Of a stretch of 64,000 nt of DNA, positions 45,882-56,549 are shown in pieces. A program made the translations under genes and the position numbers. The stretch is from Actinomycetota bacterium (lineage in GTDB: Bacteria; Actinomycetota; Actinomycetes; Nanopelagicales; Nanopelagicaceae). Position 1 is the first letter of the stretch; each line of letters begins with the position of its first letter. Location: contig JAPLBK010000038.1 in assembly GCA_026392775.1 (NCBI GenBank), positions 18,606 through 82,605 of the forward strand. The letters are read 5' to 3'. Below the pieces are notes generated by a model. That model had not been told where the DNA came from. It did not search any database and worked only from the letters and a program-made list of their open reading frames with translations.

Positions 45882-46953
45882 TTAGGCCATATCTCTTTTT
45901 AGGTTTTCATCGATTGAATTCAAGAACTCCTGAGTAGTTTGATAGGGAGCAGTCTTTGAGATCAAGAGTGACAAGTCCTTAGTCATCTTTCCTTGCTCAA
46001 CAGTCTTAATACAAACGCGCTCGAGAGTGTCACAGAACTTAGCAAGATCGGTGTTGTTATCAAGCTTTGCACGGTGGGCAAGTCCACGAGTCCACGCAAA
46101 GATTGAGGCGATTGGATTTGTAGAAGTTGCTTTACCCTTTTGGTGATCACGGTAGTGACGAGTAACAGTTCCATGTGCTGCCTCTGATTCAACAATCTTT
46201 CCATCTGGTGTCATCAACACTGATGTCATTAAACCCAGTGAGCCATAGCCCTGAGCCACTGTGTCTGATTGAACGTCGCCGTCATAGTTCTTACATGCCC
46301 ACACATAGCCACCTTCCATGCGCAGTGACATTGCAACCATGTCATCGATCAGGCGGTGCTCATACCAAATACCTGCAGCATCAAATGCGCTCTTGAACTC
46401 TGCTTGATAAATCTCTTCAAAGATATCTTTAAAGCGACCGTCGTAGGCTTTCAAAATTGTGTTCTTAGTTGAGAGATAAACTGGATACTTGCGAATAAGT
46501 CCGTAGTTCAAAGATGCACGAGCAAAGTCACGGATTGATTCATCCAAGTTGTACATACCCATTGCAACGCCTGAAGATTTAAAATCAAAGACGGTGTATT
46601 CGGTTGAGGCTGATCCATCTTCTGGAACAAATGACATTGTTAGCTTGCCGGGACCTGGAACCTTGAAATCTGTTGCTCGGTATTGATCACCAAATGCGTG
46701 ACGACCGATAACAATTGGCTTGTTCCAGTGAGGAACTAAACGTGGAACGTTGCTAATAATGATTGGCTCACGGAAAATAACTCCGCCCAAGATCATCTGT
46801 CGCATCACGATTTTCCATACCAAGGTCGTAGTACTCAAGATTGACGTCCAAATAAGGAAGGATTAATGAGTCTTTGATGAACTGCCAGATGATGCGAGTC
46901 ATCTCGTCACCATCTAGTTCAACAACAGTGCCTTCAACTTTGATCTTGGCCAT
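45882..46953 (-). pseudogene. icd: NADP-dependent isocitrate dehydrogenase broken by an internal, frame-shifting deletion
   Basis: The N-terminal part starts at the ATG at 46953 (AGGGAG upstream) and reads [20 protein letters not shown] to ENRDATDD. At 46794-46791 it is joined out of frame to [12 protein letters not shown], which then runs to the normal C-terminus at 45882. Between these points relatives have about 47 residues with the KCATITPDEAR and SPNGTIRN segments that bind NADP and isocitrate. The protein is of the eukaryote-like IDH type. As written it cannot give an active enzyme. Real loss or assembly error is unresolved. Confidence 0.87.
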
Positions 46954-46966
46954 GTAACGCGCTCCC

Positions 46967-47917
46967 TTAGAGTGTTTGTACGTCTGCTTGCTTTGCACGA
47001 ACCGCTTCAGCTGCCGCCTTGAGAGCTTCAATTTCAGAACCGGTCAACTTGCTTTCAACAACTTTCTTAATTCCACTGCGACCGATCTCTGCTTCAACAC
47101 CCAGATAGACACCAGAAATTCCATATTCGCCATCAACCCATGCACACACTGGCATTACCGAACCTGAATCTTCGATGACAGCTTTTGCCATTCTGGCAGC
47201 GGCTGCAGATGGTGCGTAGTAAGCAGAACCAGTCTTAAGGAGAGCAACTACTTCAGCACCGCCATTGCGTGTGCGATCAACTAATTCATCGATTTCAACC
47301 TGTGAAAGCAAATCACTGAGTGGCTTGCCATCTACTGTGCAGCGACTTGGTACTGGAACCATGGTGTCTCCATGTGAACCAAGAGTAAGAGTTTTAACTG
47401 AACCAACCTTTACGCCAAGCTTTTCTGCAACAAAGTTAGTAAAGCGGGCAGTATCAAGCATTCCTGCCTGACCCATGACACGGTTTTTTGGAAAGTTAGT
47501 TGCAAGCTGTGCAAGGGCTGTCATTTCATCTAGTGGATTTGAAACGACAATGATTACTGCATTGGGAGAATGCTTAGCAATATTTTCAGCAACTCCGCGA
47601 ACAATTCCTGCGTTAACGCCGATGAGATCCATACGGCTCATGCCGGGCTTGCGTGGAAGTCCTGCAGTAATAACTACTACATCAGAGTTGGCTGTTGCTT
47701 CATAGCCGGCACCTTCAGGAGATGTTGTTGCGCCAATTATCTTTGTCTCAAAACCTTCGATTGAACGTGATTGATTCATATCAAGGGCTAGACCTTCAGG
47801 TTTGCCTTCAAGAATGTCAGTTAAAACGACGGTGTCGAAGATGTTGTATTCAGCTAAACGAAGCGCAGTTGTTGAACCATAAAAACCTGCACCAACTACT
47901 GTTACTTTTCCGCCCAC
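46967..47917 (-). CDS. mdh: malate dehydrogenase (LDH-like type)
   Basis: 316 aa. NAD-binding [30 protein letters not shown] substrate loop, SNPLDEMT, and catalytic His in [10 protein letters not shown]. The Arg pattern in the active loop ([10 protein letters not shown]) fits malate rather than lactate. It oxidises malate in the TCA cycle. The GTG start has AAGGAG upstream. It lies 13 bp before icd, the two making a TCA operon. Confidence 0.92.
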   Translation of the reverse strand: MGGKVTVVGAGFYGSTTALRLAEYNIFDTVVLTDILEGKPEGLALDMNQSRSIEGFETKIIGATTSPEGAGYEATANSDVVVITAGLPRKPGMSRMDLIGVNAGIVRGVAENIAKHSPNAVIIVVSNPLDEMTALAQLATNFPKNRVMGQAGMLDTARFTNFVAEKLGVKVGSVKTLTLGSHGDTMVPVPSRCTVDGKPLSDLLSQVEIDELVDRTRNGGAEVVALLKTGSAYYAPSAAAARMAKAVIEDSGSVMPVCAWVDGEYGISGVYLGVEAEIGRSGIKKVVESKLTGSEIEALKAAAEAVRAKQADVQTL

Positions 47918-47950
47918 GGCGTACTCCTTACATTCGACAATGCGGCAACT

Positions 47951-48178
47951 CTACCGCCCGCGAGGAAGTGCAATTGCCAGAGCAAAGAGGGCAATCGCTA
48001 GAAGCAGTGGGAAATAAAAGTCGAATTTACGTTGATGCCGGGCCTTAATTGCCATCCCTGCCGTGCCCACGGCAATAAAGAGTGATGCAACTCGCACTGC
48101 TCCAAAGATGCCCAGTGCAATTCCAATCAGGATTACGACGTTACTGGCTAACGTTAAAAACCGGTCATTTATCCGCAT
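47951..48178 (-). CDS. DUF3017 small membrane protein
   Basis: 75 aa with two to three hydrophobic segments (about 10-45 and 52-70), a basic middle (KARHQRKFD). Its position directly after folD is the one DUF3017 proteins occupy in many actinobacteria. The function is unknown. It overlaps folD by 10 bp. Confidence 0.75.
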   Translation of the reverse strand: MRINDRFLTLASNVVILIGIALGIFGAVRVASLFIAVGTAGMAIKARHQRKFDFYFPLLLAIALFALAIALPRGR

Positions 48179-49017
48179 GCATCAACAACATTCTTCACTA
48201 GCATCGCTCGAGTCATTGGCCCAACACCACCAGGCATTGGCGCGACCCATGAAGCAACATTCATAACTGATGGATCAACATCGCCAAGTAAGCCTTTATC
48301 AGTTCGTGAAATACCAACATCAATGACAACAGCACCCGACTTAATCATCTCTGCTTTGAGGAAATGTGCTTGTCCCACAGCAGCAACAATAATGTCAGCT
48401 TTCTTAGTATGCACTAATAAGTCTTTTGTTCCCGTGTGAGTAAGAGTCACAGTTGCATTTTCTTGTTTGCGAGTGAGTAGCAAACCAAGTGGGCGGCCAA
48501 CAGTTAATCCACGACCAATGACAGTAACTTCGGCACCTTTAGTACTAATTCCATAGTGAGTTAAAAGTTCAACAATTCCATGTGGCGTGCAAGGAAGTGG
48601 TGCGTCATAACCTGAAACTAATCGGCCTAAGTTGATTGGGTGTAAACCATCTGCATCCTTTGATGGATCAATTGCTTCTAGGACTCTTTGAGTGTTAATT
48701 CCCTTAGGCAATGGAAGCTGCACGATATAGCCGGTGCATTCTTTAGATGAATTCAAATCTTTAATTGCGGCCATAACATCGGCTTCACTTGCACTCTCTG
48801 GTAGGTCCACGCGAATTGAAGTGATACCAATTTCATGGCAGTCACTGTGCTTTCCACCAACGTATGAATGTGATCCTGGATCATCACCCACGAGAACAGT
48901 TCCAAGACCTGGAGTGACTCCGCGTGATTTAAGTTCGGCAACACGGATAGCTAATTCGCCTTTGATTTTTGACGCCAATGCTTTTCCATCCAGAATTTGT
49001 GCACTCATAGCGCTCAT
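48169..49017 (-). CDS. folD: bifunctional methylenetetrahydrofolate dehydrogenase/cyclohydrolase
   Basis: 282 aa. The catalytic lysine lies in YVGGKH, PLPKG and the [14 protein letters not shown] dinucleotide loop follow. It interconverts 5,10-methylene- and 10-formyl-THF, supplying PurN and PurH encoded next to it. Two candidate starts, 49017 and 49008, are both possible; AGGA lies 8 nt before the second. Confidence 0.94.
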   Translation of the reverse strand: MSAMSAQILDGKALASKIKGELAIRVAELKSRGVTPGLGTVLVGDDPGSHSYVGGKHSDCHEIGITSIRVDLPESASEADVMAAIKDLNSSKECTGYIVQLPLPKGINTQRVLEAIDPSKDADGLHPINLGRLVSGYDAPLPCTPHGIVELLTHYGISTKGAEVTVIGRGLTVGRPLGLLLTRKQENATVTLTHTGTKDLLVHTKKADIIVAAVGQAHFLKAEMIKSGAVVIDVGISRTDKGLLGDVDPSVMNVASWVAPMPGGVGPMTRAMLVKNVVDACG

Positions 49018-49029
49018 CCTAATAGCCTC

Positions 49030-50568
49030 TTAGGCGTGAGAGAAATGGCGTACACCTGTGAAGAACATCGCAACGCCAGCCTTTTGCGCTACTGCAATCA
49101 CCTCTTCATCACGAACACTTCCGCCTGGTTGCACAATTGCAACCACTCCAGCATCAAGCAAGATCTGTAACCCATCAGCAAATGGGAAAAATGCATCACT
49201 TGCAGCAACAGAGCCTTTTACTCTTTCCCCTGCACGATCAACAGCTAACTTTGCAGAATCAACACGATTTACTTGACCCATTCCAATTCCAACAGACGCA
49301 GTATTTTTTGCTAAAAAAATTGCATTGCTCTTAACACTTCTCACGCTGCGCCATGCGAATTCAAGATCTTTCATAGTTTGGTTATTCACTTTTGCGCCAC
49401 TGACTTGCTTCCAATTACTTGGTGAATCACCAGGTGCATCAATCAAATCTGTTTCTTGCACAAGGATGCCGCCCGATACTGGGCGTAGCTCTAGTGGAGC
49501 AACTGAAGGTAGTGCACATTTAAGAATTCTGATTGAAGGCTTCTTCATCAATAGTTCTAATGCATCCTGATCGTAATCAGGTGCAATTAAAACTTCAGTG
49601 AATACATCTGAAAGCGGAGTTGCCATTGCAAGATCTACTTTTCGGTTAGCTGCCACTACCCCACCAAAAGCTGAAACTGGATCGCACTCATGTGCATGCT
49701 GATAAGCAATTGCTACTCCTTGGGCACACACTGCAATGCCACAAGGGTTTGAATGTTTCATAATAGATACAGCTGGATCGCGATGATCTAAAACTGCTCG
49801 CCAGGCAGATTCTGCATCGGTATAGTTATTAAAAGACATCTCTTTTCCATGCAGCTGAACTGCATTTACGATTCCAACCGGGCCGCCCGAGTAAATCGCT
49901 GCGCTTTGATGTGGATTCTCCCCATAACGCAAAACATTCTCTCGATGCCAAATTCGTCCAAACCATTCAGGCAGTTCATCGTTTTGCCCCAGCCAATTAG
50001 CAATCGTTAAATCGTATTCAGCTGTAGTTCTAAATACTTCAAGCGCTAGCTCTTTGCGCTGCACTTGCGTGAAGCCGCCAGCTTTAATCGCAGAGAGCAA
50101 CTGGTCGTATTGCGAAGTCTTGCAAATAACAGCCACAGAACCATGGTTTTTAGCCGCCCCACGCAACATAGAAGGCCCACCAATATCTATCTGCTCGATG
50201 CATTCCGCAAAGTCAGCACCTGATGCGATGGTTGCTGCAAAGGGATAGAGATTAATTATCACTAAATCAAAGGGTTCAATCTCTAAATCTTTAATTGCAG
50301 CCAAATGCTCGGGATTGTTTTGGTCGGCCAAAATTCCTGAGTGAACACGGGGATGTAAAGTCTTGACTCGCCCACCCATAATCTCTGGGAATCCTGTGTA
50401 TGCACTTACTTCAGTCACAGCTATTCCAGCGACTTGTAAGACCTTTGCCGTTGAACCAGTTGAAAGTATCTCAACTCCAGCAGCGCTCAATGCATTTCCT
50501 ATTTCAAGTAAGCGCTCTTTGTCATAGACACTTACCAGTGCTCGACGAATAGATTTGCAATCAGACAT
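49030..50568 (-). CDS. purH: bifunctional AICAR transformylase/IMP cyclohydrolase
   Basis: 512 aa, full length. N-terminal MGS-like IMP cyclohydrolase domain (1-190, with GGRVKTLHP and SMLRGAAKN) and C-terminal transformylase (KHSNPCGIAV, DAFFPFADGL). Catalyses the last two steps to IMP. It overlaps purN by 8 bp. Confidence 0.95.
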   Translation of the reverse strand: MSDCKSIRRALVSVYDKERLLEIGNALSAAGVEILSTGSTAKVLQVAGIAVTEVSAYTGFPEIMGGRVKTLHPRVHSGILADQNNPEHLAAIKDLEIEPFDLVIINLYPFAATIASGADFAECIEQIDIGGPSMLRGAAKNHGSVAVICKTSQYDQLLSAIKAGGFTQVQRKELALEVFRTTAEYDLTIANWLGQNDELPEWFGRIWHRENVLRYGENPHQSAAIYSGGPVGIVNAVQLHGKEMSFNNYTDAESAWRAVLDHRDPAVSIMKHSNPCGIAVCAQGVAIAYQHAHECDPVSAFGGVVAANRKVDLAMATPLSDVFTEVLIAPDYDQDALELLMKKPSIRILKCALPSVAPLELRPVSGGILVQETDLIDAPGDSPSNWKQVSGAKVNNQTMKDLEFAWRSVRSVKSNAIFLAKNTASVGIGMGQVNRVDSAKLAVDRAGERVKGSVAASDAFFPFADGLQILLDAGVVAIVQPGGSVRDEEVIAVAQKAGVAMFFTGVRHFSHA

Positions 50569-51124
50569 TGCGCTCCAAAGTTGGAAGGATCAGGGCGATG
50601 GTCGCAACAATGAGACCGCGTTCGACTTTCTTAATTCTCTCATGAAGTGTGGCCTCATCATCTCCTGGCAGCACTGGCACCTCCATTTGAGTAATGATCG
50701 GGCCTGTGTCCACGCCATCATCAACCCAGTGAACCGTAGTGCCTGTAACTGGAACTCCAGCAGCCAGCGCATCACGAACCGCATGAGCACCAGGAAACTG
50801 TGGCAGCAGGGCGGGATGAGAGTTAATGGTTGGAAATCGATTCACGAAATCTGGAGGAAGAATGCGCATAAAACCCGCACTCACAACTAGATCAGGTGAG
50901 AATGAAGCAACACTTTGGATGATTTCTTTGTTCCATGCATCGCGCGAATCCCCCATAGGGAGAACGATGCTCTGAATACTGGCTTCCTGTGCCCGCTTTA
51001 TTGCTTGAGCATCTGGATTATCGCTAATGAGTGCAACGATTTTGATTTCAAGTTCGTCGGCATCAATTATTGCTTGGGCAAGAGTGCCTGAACCTGAAGC
51101 CAGCAACACAACACGATGGCTCAT
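50561..51124 (-). CDS. purN: phosphoribosylglycinamide formyltransferase
   Basis: 187 aa. LLASGSGT start, GFMRILPP, the catalytic Asn-His in NSHPALLPQFPGAHA and Asp in VDDGVDTG. Uses 10-formyl-THF in the third step of purine synthesis. Its ATG overlaps the stop of the upstream membrane gene (TAATG). Confidence 0.95.
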   Translation of the reverse strand: MSHRVVLLASGSGTLAQAIIDADELEIKIVALISDNPDAQAIKRAQEASIQSIVLPMGDSRDAWNKEIIQSVASFSPDLVVSAGFMRILPPDFVNRFPTINSHPALLPQFPGAHAVRDALAAGVPVTGTTVHWVDDGVDTGPIITQMEVPVLPGDDEATLHERIKKVERGLIVATIALILPTLERNV

Positions 51125-52200
51125 TAGCGCTTTCCAAGGCGAGGCAAATACAGAGCTAGAAAGGCACCTAGAGATAGTTCAGCTGCGAGTGAGAGCGTGA
51201 ATTTCCACGGTGACACACCCACAGCAGACATCGCATCTGTTAGAAGCGCACCACTACCGGCAATTCCAATTACTACACACATAATTGTGCTAACAACCAA
51301 ACTTTGAACCAAGATTCTCATACTCAAATCTATTGTCCAACTAGCAAGCAACGCTCCAGTCAAAATAACTAGAACTATTCCAAAAAGTCCAAAGAGTGAC
51401 TTACCTGTTGGCAGTGCACCGAGCAATGGAAAAGCTGGAATTGAATTAAGGTCAAACTTCCATGGTGCAACCATCGTTCCTGATCCCACTGCAAAACCTG
51501 CACCAGAGAAATAGCCCAGAACCGCTACAACAGCATTTGGAATATAAAGAATATTCAGTAGGAGTAACAGCAGCCCACCTAATATTCCCGGCTCCAAAAC
51601 AGTTGTTAGGTTTTTAACTGTTGAGAGATGAGTAAAAATTGAGATTCCAAGAATGATTGAAGAAATCCCGAGCAAGAGTGCTAAAGCTCTAGATCCGTAT
51701 AAAACCGCCTGAGCAAAAACTAGTCGACGGCCAACCGTTGCTGTAGTAACTAGTACCAATGGAAAGACAAAAACTGGAGCCAGATACCAAACCGGCTTAA
51801 CGGCTTGAGTGGATGAAAAATAGGAAAGAAACGCTGCTGCGATGCTGTACTGGGCTGCAAAGAGGAGTCGAGCCAATGGCAATGTAGAAGTGTTGTGGTC
51901 TAAGCGATCAATAACACGGTTAAACCCATTTCGAATTGCAAAAATTGGCAGTACTACTGCCCCTAAAGGTAAGTAGGAAAGATAGCCAGCAATATTTGCT
52001 GGTGGTAGCGCTAATGAAAACGGTACTTGATGCGCGCCAAGCCAAATCCAGAGTGCTGCCCGCAATGGATCTCCGGTATTTCCAGTTGCACTTCCGGCAG
52101 TTGCCCACGCAAGAAGTGCAATGAAAGAAATAGGGAATAGAACAAAGGCAATGCTGCGCGCAACTTGGACCGTAGTGGTTCCAAGTACGCGGCCAAACAT
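51124..52200 (-). CDS. DUF6350-type multi-spanning membrane protein
   Basis: 358 aa with about ten hydrophobic segments and no recognisable catalytic motif. The location between sucD and purN is that of the actinobacterial DUF6350 family. The function is unknown. Confidence 0.75.
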   Translation of the reverse strand: MFGRVLGTTTVQVARSIAFVLFPISFIALLAWATAGSATGNTGDPLRAALWIWLGAHQVPFSLALPPANIAGYLSYLPLGAVVLPIFAIRNGFNRVIDRLDHNTSTLPLARLLFAAQYSIAAAFLSYFSSTQAVKPVWYLAPVFVFPLVLVTTATVGRRLVFAQAVLYGSRALALLLGISSIILGISIFTHLSTVKNLTTVLEPGILGGLLLLLLNILYIPNAVVAVLGYFSGAGFAVGSGTMVAPWKFDLNSIPAFPLLGALPTGKSLFGLFGIVLVILTGALLASWTIDLSMRILVQSLVVSTIMCVVIGIAGSGALLTDAMSAVGVSPWKFTLSLAAELSLGAFLALYLPRLGKR

Positions 52201-52204
52201 GGTC

Positions 52205-53086
52205 TTAGCGGCCTAGGATCGCGCGCAATAAACGCGCAGTTTCACTTGGAGTTTGACCAACTTTCACACCAGCTGCTTCAAGGGCATCTTTCTTTCCTTG
52301 AGCAGTTCCTGAAGAACCAGAAACAATCGCACCAGCGTGACCCATCGTCTTTCCTTCAGGTGCTGTAAATCCTGCGACATAACCAACAACTGGCTTAGTC
52401 ACATACTCTGCGATGAATGCGGCTGCGCGCTCTTCAGCATCGCCACCAATTTCACCAATCATCACAATTGCTTGTGTATCAGGATCATCTTGGAAGGCGC
52501 GAAGACAATCGATGTGAGTTGTCCCAATAACAGGATCTCCACCAATACCAACTGCTGTACTAAAACCAATATCTCGAAGCTCATACATCATTTGATATGT
52601 AAGAGTTCCTGATTTAGAAACCAAGCCAATAGGTCCAGCACCAGTGATATCTGCTGGAATAATTCCAATGTTGGATTTTCCTGGGCTAATTAAACCTGGG
52701 CAGTTTGGCCCAACAATGCGAGTTGTGCCCTTAGTAAGTGAATAGGCATAGAAACTTGCAGAGTCATGAACTGGAATTCCCTCAGTGATAACCACAACTA
52801 AAGGCATAGCAGCATCTATAGCATCTATAACTGCAGCTTTAGCAAACTTAGGTGGAACGAAAACTACCGAAGCATTAGCACCAGTTGCACTCATTGCTTC
52901 GGCAACAGTATTAAAGACTGGAAGTTGATGGCCATCAATATCGACAACCTGTCCGCCCTTACCAGGAGTAACTCCGCCAACAATCTTTGTGCCAGAGGCC
53001 AACATACGCCGGGTGTGCTTGGTTCCTTCAGAACCTGTCATTCCCTGAACAATTACCTTAGTATTTTCATTTAAGAAGATAGACAT
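52205..53086 (-). CDS. sucD: succinyl-CoA synthetase alpha subunit
   Basis: 293 aa. CoA-binding N-terminal domain ([30 protein letters not shown]) and catalytic histidine in GHAGAIVSG. With SucC it converts succinyl-CoA to succinate with substrate-level phosphorylation in the TCA cycle. Directly follows sucC. Confidence 0.95.
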   Translation of the reverse strand: MSIFLNENTKVIVQGMTGSEGTKHTRRMLASGTKIVGGVTPGKGGQVVDIDGHQLPVFNTVAEAMSATGANASVVFVPPKFAKAAVIDAIDAAMPLVVVITEGIPVHDSASFYAYSLTKGTTRIVGPNCPGLISPGKSNIGIIPADITGAGPIGLVSKSGTLTYQMMYELRDIGFSTAVGIGGDPVIGTTHIDCLRAFQDDPDTQAIVMIGEIGGDAEERAAAFIAEYVTKPVVGYVAGFTAPEGKTMGHAGAIVSGSSGTAQGKKDALEAAGVKVGQTPSETARLLRAILGR

Positions 53087-54250
53087 TTACTTTGCCGCCA
53101 ATTCTGCAGCACGATCAGCTGCGCCATCCATTGTGTCTAGCTGCTGCACCAATGGATGTGCTGCTTTATTCAAAATTGCTCGGCCTTCCATCACATTATT
53201 GCCATCAAGGCGAACAACGATTGGTTTAGTTGCCTTTGAGCCAAGTAATTCAAGGGCTTGAACGATTCCTGTTGCTACGGCATCACACGCAGTGATTCCA
53301 CCGAATACATTAACAAAAACGCTCTTCACATCTTTATCACCCAAAATGATTGAAAGACCGTCGGCCATAACTTGAGCTGAAGCGCCTCCACCAATATCGA
53401 GGAAGTTTGCTGGGCGGACTCCACCATGCTTTTCGCCAGCATAAGCAACAACATCTAATGTGCTCATAACTAGACCGGCACCATTACCAATGATTCCAAC
53501 TTCGCCTTCAAGCTTGACGTAGTTAAGACCCTTTTCCTTAGCTGCAGCCTCCAGTGGATTCTCAGCGGCTTGATCAATAAGTGCCCCATGATCTGGTTGG
53601 CGAAAATCTGCATTGTCATCAAGAGTGACTTTTCCATCGAGTGCAATAACTTTGCCATCTTTGGTCTTCACTAACGGGTTAACTTCTACCAAAGTTGCAT
53701 CTTCAGACTGGAATACTTCCCACAATTTCACAAGTACGTTGGCAACTTGATCGGCAACATCTGCCGGAAAATTAGCGGCAGTAACAATCTCTTTAGCCTT
53801 TGCTGCGCTAATTCCATCAACAGCAGATACTGGAATCTTTGCAAGCTTTTCTGGAGCAGTGTGAGCAACTTCTTCGATATCCATACCGCCAGATACTGAT
53901 GCCATGACAAGAAATGTGCGGTTGGAGCGATCAAGCAAAATTGCTAAGTAGTATTCAGATTCAATGGGAGCAGCTGCAGCAATCATTACTGTGCCAACAA
54001 CATGGCCTTTGATATCCATTCCAAGAATTGCGCCAGCTTTTTCACGGGCATCAGCTGGATTTTCTGCAAGCTTCACGCCGCCTGCTTTTCCTCGGCCTCC
54101 AACTTTTACTTGGGCCTTAACAACTACTTTTCCACCAATCTTTGTTGCCACAACCTGTGCTTCATCGGCAGTAGTTGCAATTGCAGCTGCCAAGACAGGT
54201 ACGCCATGTTTTTCAAAGAGATCGCGAGCTTGATATTCAAAAAGATCCAC
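53087..54250 (-). CDS. sucC: succinyl-CoA synthetase beta subunit
   Basis: 387 aa. ATP-grasp N-terminal half ([16 protein letters not shown]) and C-terminal flavodoxin-like half ([10 protein letters not shown]). The GTG start has GGAG 5-6 nt upstream. It forms an operon with sucD, 31 bp after the helicase gene. Confidence 0.95.
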   Translation of the reverse strand: MDLFEYQARDLFEKHGVPVLAAAIATTADEAQVVATKIGGKVVVKAQVKVGGRGKAGGVKLAENPADAREKAGAILGMDIKGHVVGTVMIAAAAPIESEYYLAILLDRSNRTFLVMASVSGGMDIEEVAHTAPEKLAKIPVSAVDGISAAKAKEIVTAANFPADVADQVANVLVKLWEVFQSEDATLVEVNPLVKTKDGKVIALDGKVTLDDNADFRQPDHGALIDQAAENPLEAAAKEKGLNYVKLEGEVGIIGNGAGLVMSTLDVVAYAGEKHGGVRPANFLDIGGGASAQVMADGLSIILGDKDVKSVFVNVFGGITACDAVATGIVQALELLGSKATKPIVVRLDGNNVMEGRAILNKAAHPLVQQLDTMDGAADRAAELAAK

Positions 54251-54281
54251 TGGGGCTCCACATTCTAATTAGGCCCTAATC

Positions 54282-56522
54282 CTAGAGCTTCTCAACGGGT
54301 GCATAACGCAGCAGTAAACGCTTTTCACCGTACTGACCAAAGTTAATTGTGGCCTCTGCCTTATCTGCCTCACCGGCAACTGCAACAACAGAGCCCAAAC
54401 CAAACGTGTCATGTGACACACGATCACCAATTTGTAGCTCCATTACTGAAATCTTCTTACCTGTTGCTCGTGGTGGCGGTGGAGTTGAAACACGTGATTT
54501 ACGAATTATTGATGGAGTTAAAGATGCTCCACCTTGATTGCGCCACTCAATTACATCTTCTGGAATCTCATCAAGAAAGCGTGACGGTGGATTGTAATTT
54601 GGTGCACCCCAAGTTGAGCGATATTCAGCACGTGAAATATATAGACGTTGACGTGCCCGAGTTAAACCAACATAGGCAAGTCGGCGCTCTTCCTCAATCT
54701 CATCTTTTTCACCAAGAGTTCGTGAATGAGGAAAAATTCCATCCTCCATCCCAGTCAAGAAAACAGTTGGGAACTCAAGACCTTTAGCAGTATGCAATGT
54801 CATCATTGTTACAACACCGCCATGATCTTCACCTTCTGGTATCTCATCGGCATCGGCCACTAAAGAAACCTTTTCTAGAAAGCCTGCTAAAGAGATTTCT
54901 TCATCTTCGCCTAATTCTTCAATTGGTCGCTCTTCATACTCCATTGATACTGCAACTAATTCCTTTAAGTTTTCAACTCGCACTTCATCTTGAGGGTCAG
55001 TGCTATCAGCTAACTCTTTTAATAAACCAGATTGCTCAAGAGCTGCTTCAACAATGACAGATGGTCTGGTCTTGGCTTCAACCAAGACACTTAGAGCGCT
55101 AATCATGGAAGTGAAGTCATTAATCCCTTGAGCTGCACGTGACGGTAAGCCAGGAGCTTCTGCGCAACGGAGCAATCCTTGCCAGAAAGAAATGGAGTTT
55201 GCATTTGCAAATGCATCCACATAATCTAAAGAGGTATCGCCGATGCCCCGCTTTGGAACATTGATGATACGGCGCAGAGAGATCTCATCTTCTAAGTTGG
55301 CTAATACCCGCAAATAGGCGAGTAAGTCCTTAACTTCCCGGCGCTCATAGAAGCGCAAACCACCTACGACCTTATAGGGCAGGGCATTACGCATGAATAC
55401 TTCTTCAAAAACGCGTGACTGGGCATTTGTCCTATAGAAGATTGCCGTATCTCCGGGCTGAGATTTTGATTCCTTCTGCAGTTGACGAATTTCATCAGCG
55501 ATGAAACTGGCTTCATCATGTTCACTCTCGGCCACATAGCCAACAAGAGGTGCACCAGATCCGGCATCGGACCATAAGTTCTTTTCTTTACGGCTTTCAT
55601 TGCGAGTTATAACTGCATTAGCAGCATTTAGAATATTTTGAGTCGAACGATAGTTTTGTTCAAGCAAGACAGTGCTGGCATTTGGATAGTCGAGTTCGAA
55701 CTGCAAGATATTACGAATCGTGGCACCGCGGAAGCCGTAGATACTTTGGTCAGCATCTCCCACAACACATAGCTCGGCTAGAGGAATCCCTTCAGCTTCT
55801 ATGCCCACTAACTCTTTGACTAATATGTATTGGGCATGATTGGTGTCTTGATACTCATCTACTAATACATGGCGAAAGCGAGACCTAAAGCGTGCTTTAG
55901 ATTCTGGAAAACGCTGAAGTACTTCAACTGTTTTTAGAATCAAGTCATCGAAATCCATAGCGTTAGCGCGCTGTAATCGTTGTTGATAGACCGTATAGAC
56001 ATCAGCAACTACTTGTTCAAATTGATTGCTTGCAGCATTTATGTAGTCTTGTGGGCCAAGGAGTTCATTTTTGGCATTTGAAATCATTGCTTGAAACTGA
56101 CGAGCTGGATAACGCTTGGCATCTAAGTTGAGCTCTTTGGCAACAATGGTGACAAGGCGAAGTGAATCTGCTGAGTCATAAATAGAAAAGGAGTTGCTAT
56201 AGCCAAGGCGCATAGCTTCTTGTCGCAAGATGCGAACGCAGGCTGAGTGAAAAGTGGAGACCCACATTGACTTTGCAATTGGCCCAACTAATTCAGCCAC
56301 CCGCTCTTTCATTTCTCCGGCAGCCTTATTCGTGAAGGTAATTGCAAGAATCTGATACGGAGCAACATTTCTCCGTGACATTAAATATGCAATTCGACGC
56401 GTTAAAACGCGAGTTTTACCTGAACCAGCACCGGCCACAACAAGTAATGGACCACCTGCATGAGTAACTGCTTCTGCTTGCTGAGGGTTGAGCCCAGCTA
56501 GCAGCGGATCAGTACTCGTCAT
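54282..56522 (-). CDS. pcrA: UvrD/PcrA superfamily I DNA helicase
   Basis: 746 aa. Walker A GAGSGKTRVL (about 32-41), VDEYQDTN (motif II), GDADQSIYGFRGA (motif III), LEQNYRST, VTMMTLHTAKGLEFP (motif V) and VGLTRARQ (motif VI) are all present. Acts in nucleotide excision repair and in removing proteins from DNA. The C-terminal 60 residues form the small Tudor-like domain (GDRVSHDTFGLGSV). Leaderless by TAGACT at 7 nt. Confidence 0.94.
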   Translation of the reverse strand: MTSTDPLLAGLNPQQAEAVTHAGGPLLVVAGAGSGKTRVLTRRIAYLMSRRNVAPYQILAITFTNKAAGEMKERVAELVGPIAKSMWVSTFHSACVRILRQEAMRLGYSNSFSIYDSADSLRLVTIVAKELNLDAKRYPARQFQAMISNAKNELLGPQDYINAASNQFEQVVADVYTVYQQRLQRANAMDFDDLILKTVEVLQRFPESKARFRSRFRHVLVDEYQDTNHAQYILVKELVGIEAEGIPLAELCVVGDADQSIYGFRGATIRNILQFELDYPNASTVLLEQNYRSTQNILNAANAVITRNESRKEKNLWSDAGSGAPLVGYVAESEHDEASFIADEIRQLQKESKSQPGDTAIFYRTNAQSRVFEEVFMRNALPYKVVGGLRFYERREVKDLLAYLRVLANLEDEISLRRIINVPKRGIGDTSLDYVDAFANANSISFWQGLLRCAEAPGLPSRAAQGINDFTSMISALSVLVEAKTRPSVIVEAALEQSGLLKELADSTDPQDEVRVENLKELVAVSMEYEERPIEELGEDEEISLAGFLEKVSLVADADEIPEGEDHGGVVTMMTLHTAKGLEFPTVFLTGMEDGIFPHSRTLGEKDEIEEERRLAYVGLTRARQRLYISRAEYRSTWGAPNYNPPSRFLDEIPEDVIEWRNQGGASLTPSIIRKSRVSTPPPPRATGKKISVMELQIGDRVSHDTFGLGSVVAVAGEADKAEATINFGQYGEKRLLLRYAPVEKL

Positions 56523-56549
56523 GGTGGTGAGTCTATTAGGCTAAGAGAC
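56523..56549. promoter_or_regulatory. divergent leaderless promoters of pcrA and the PIG-L gene
   Basis: In this 27-bp gap TAGACT (minus, 56535-56530) is 7 nt before the pcrA ATG and TAGGCT (plus, 56537-56542) is 7 nt before the PIG-L ATG. The two boxes stand back to back with one base between. Confidence 0.5.

Noticed and set aside
46768..46838. Independent start of the icd C-terminal reading at 46838
   Set aside because: Its first 15 residues ([15 protein letters not shown]) are the wrong frame of the N-terminal icd segment.
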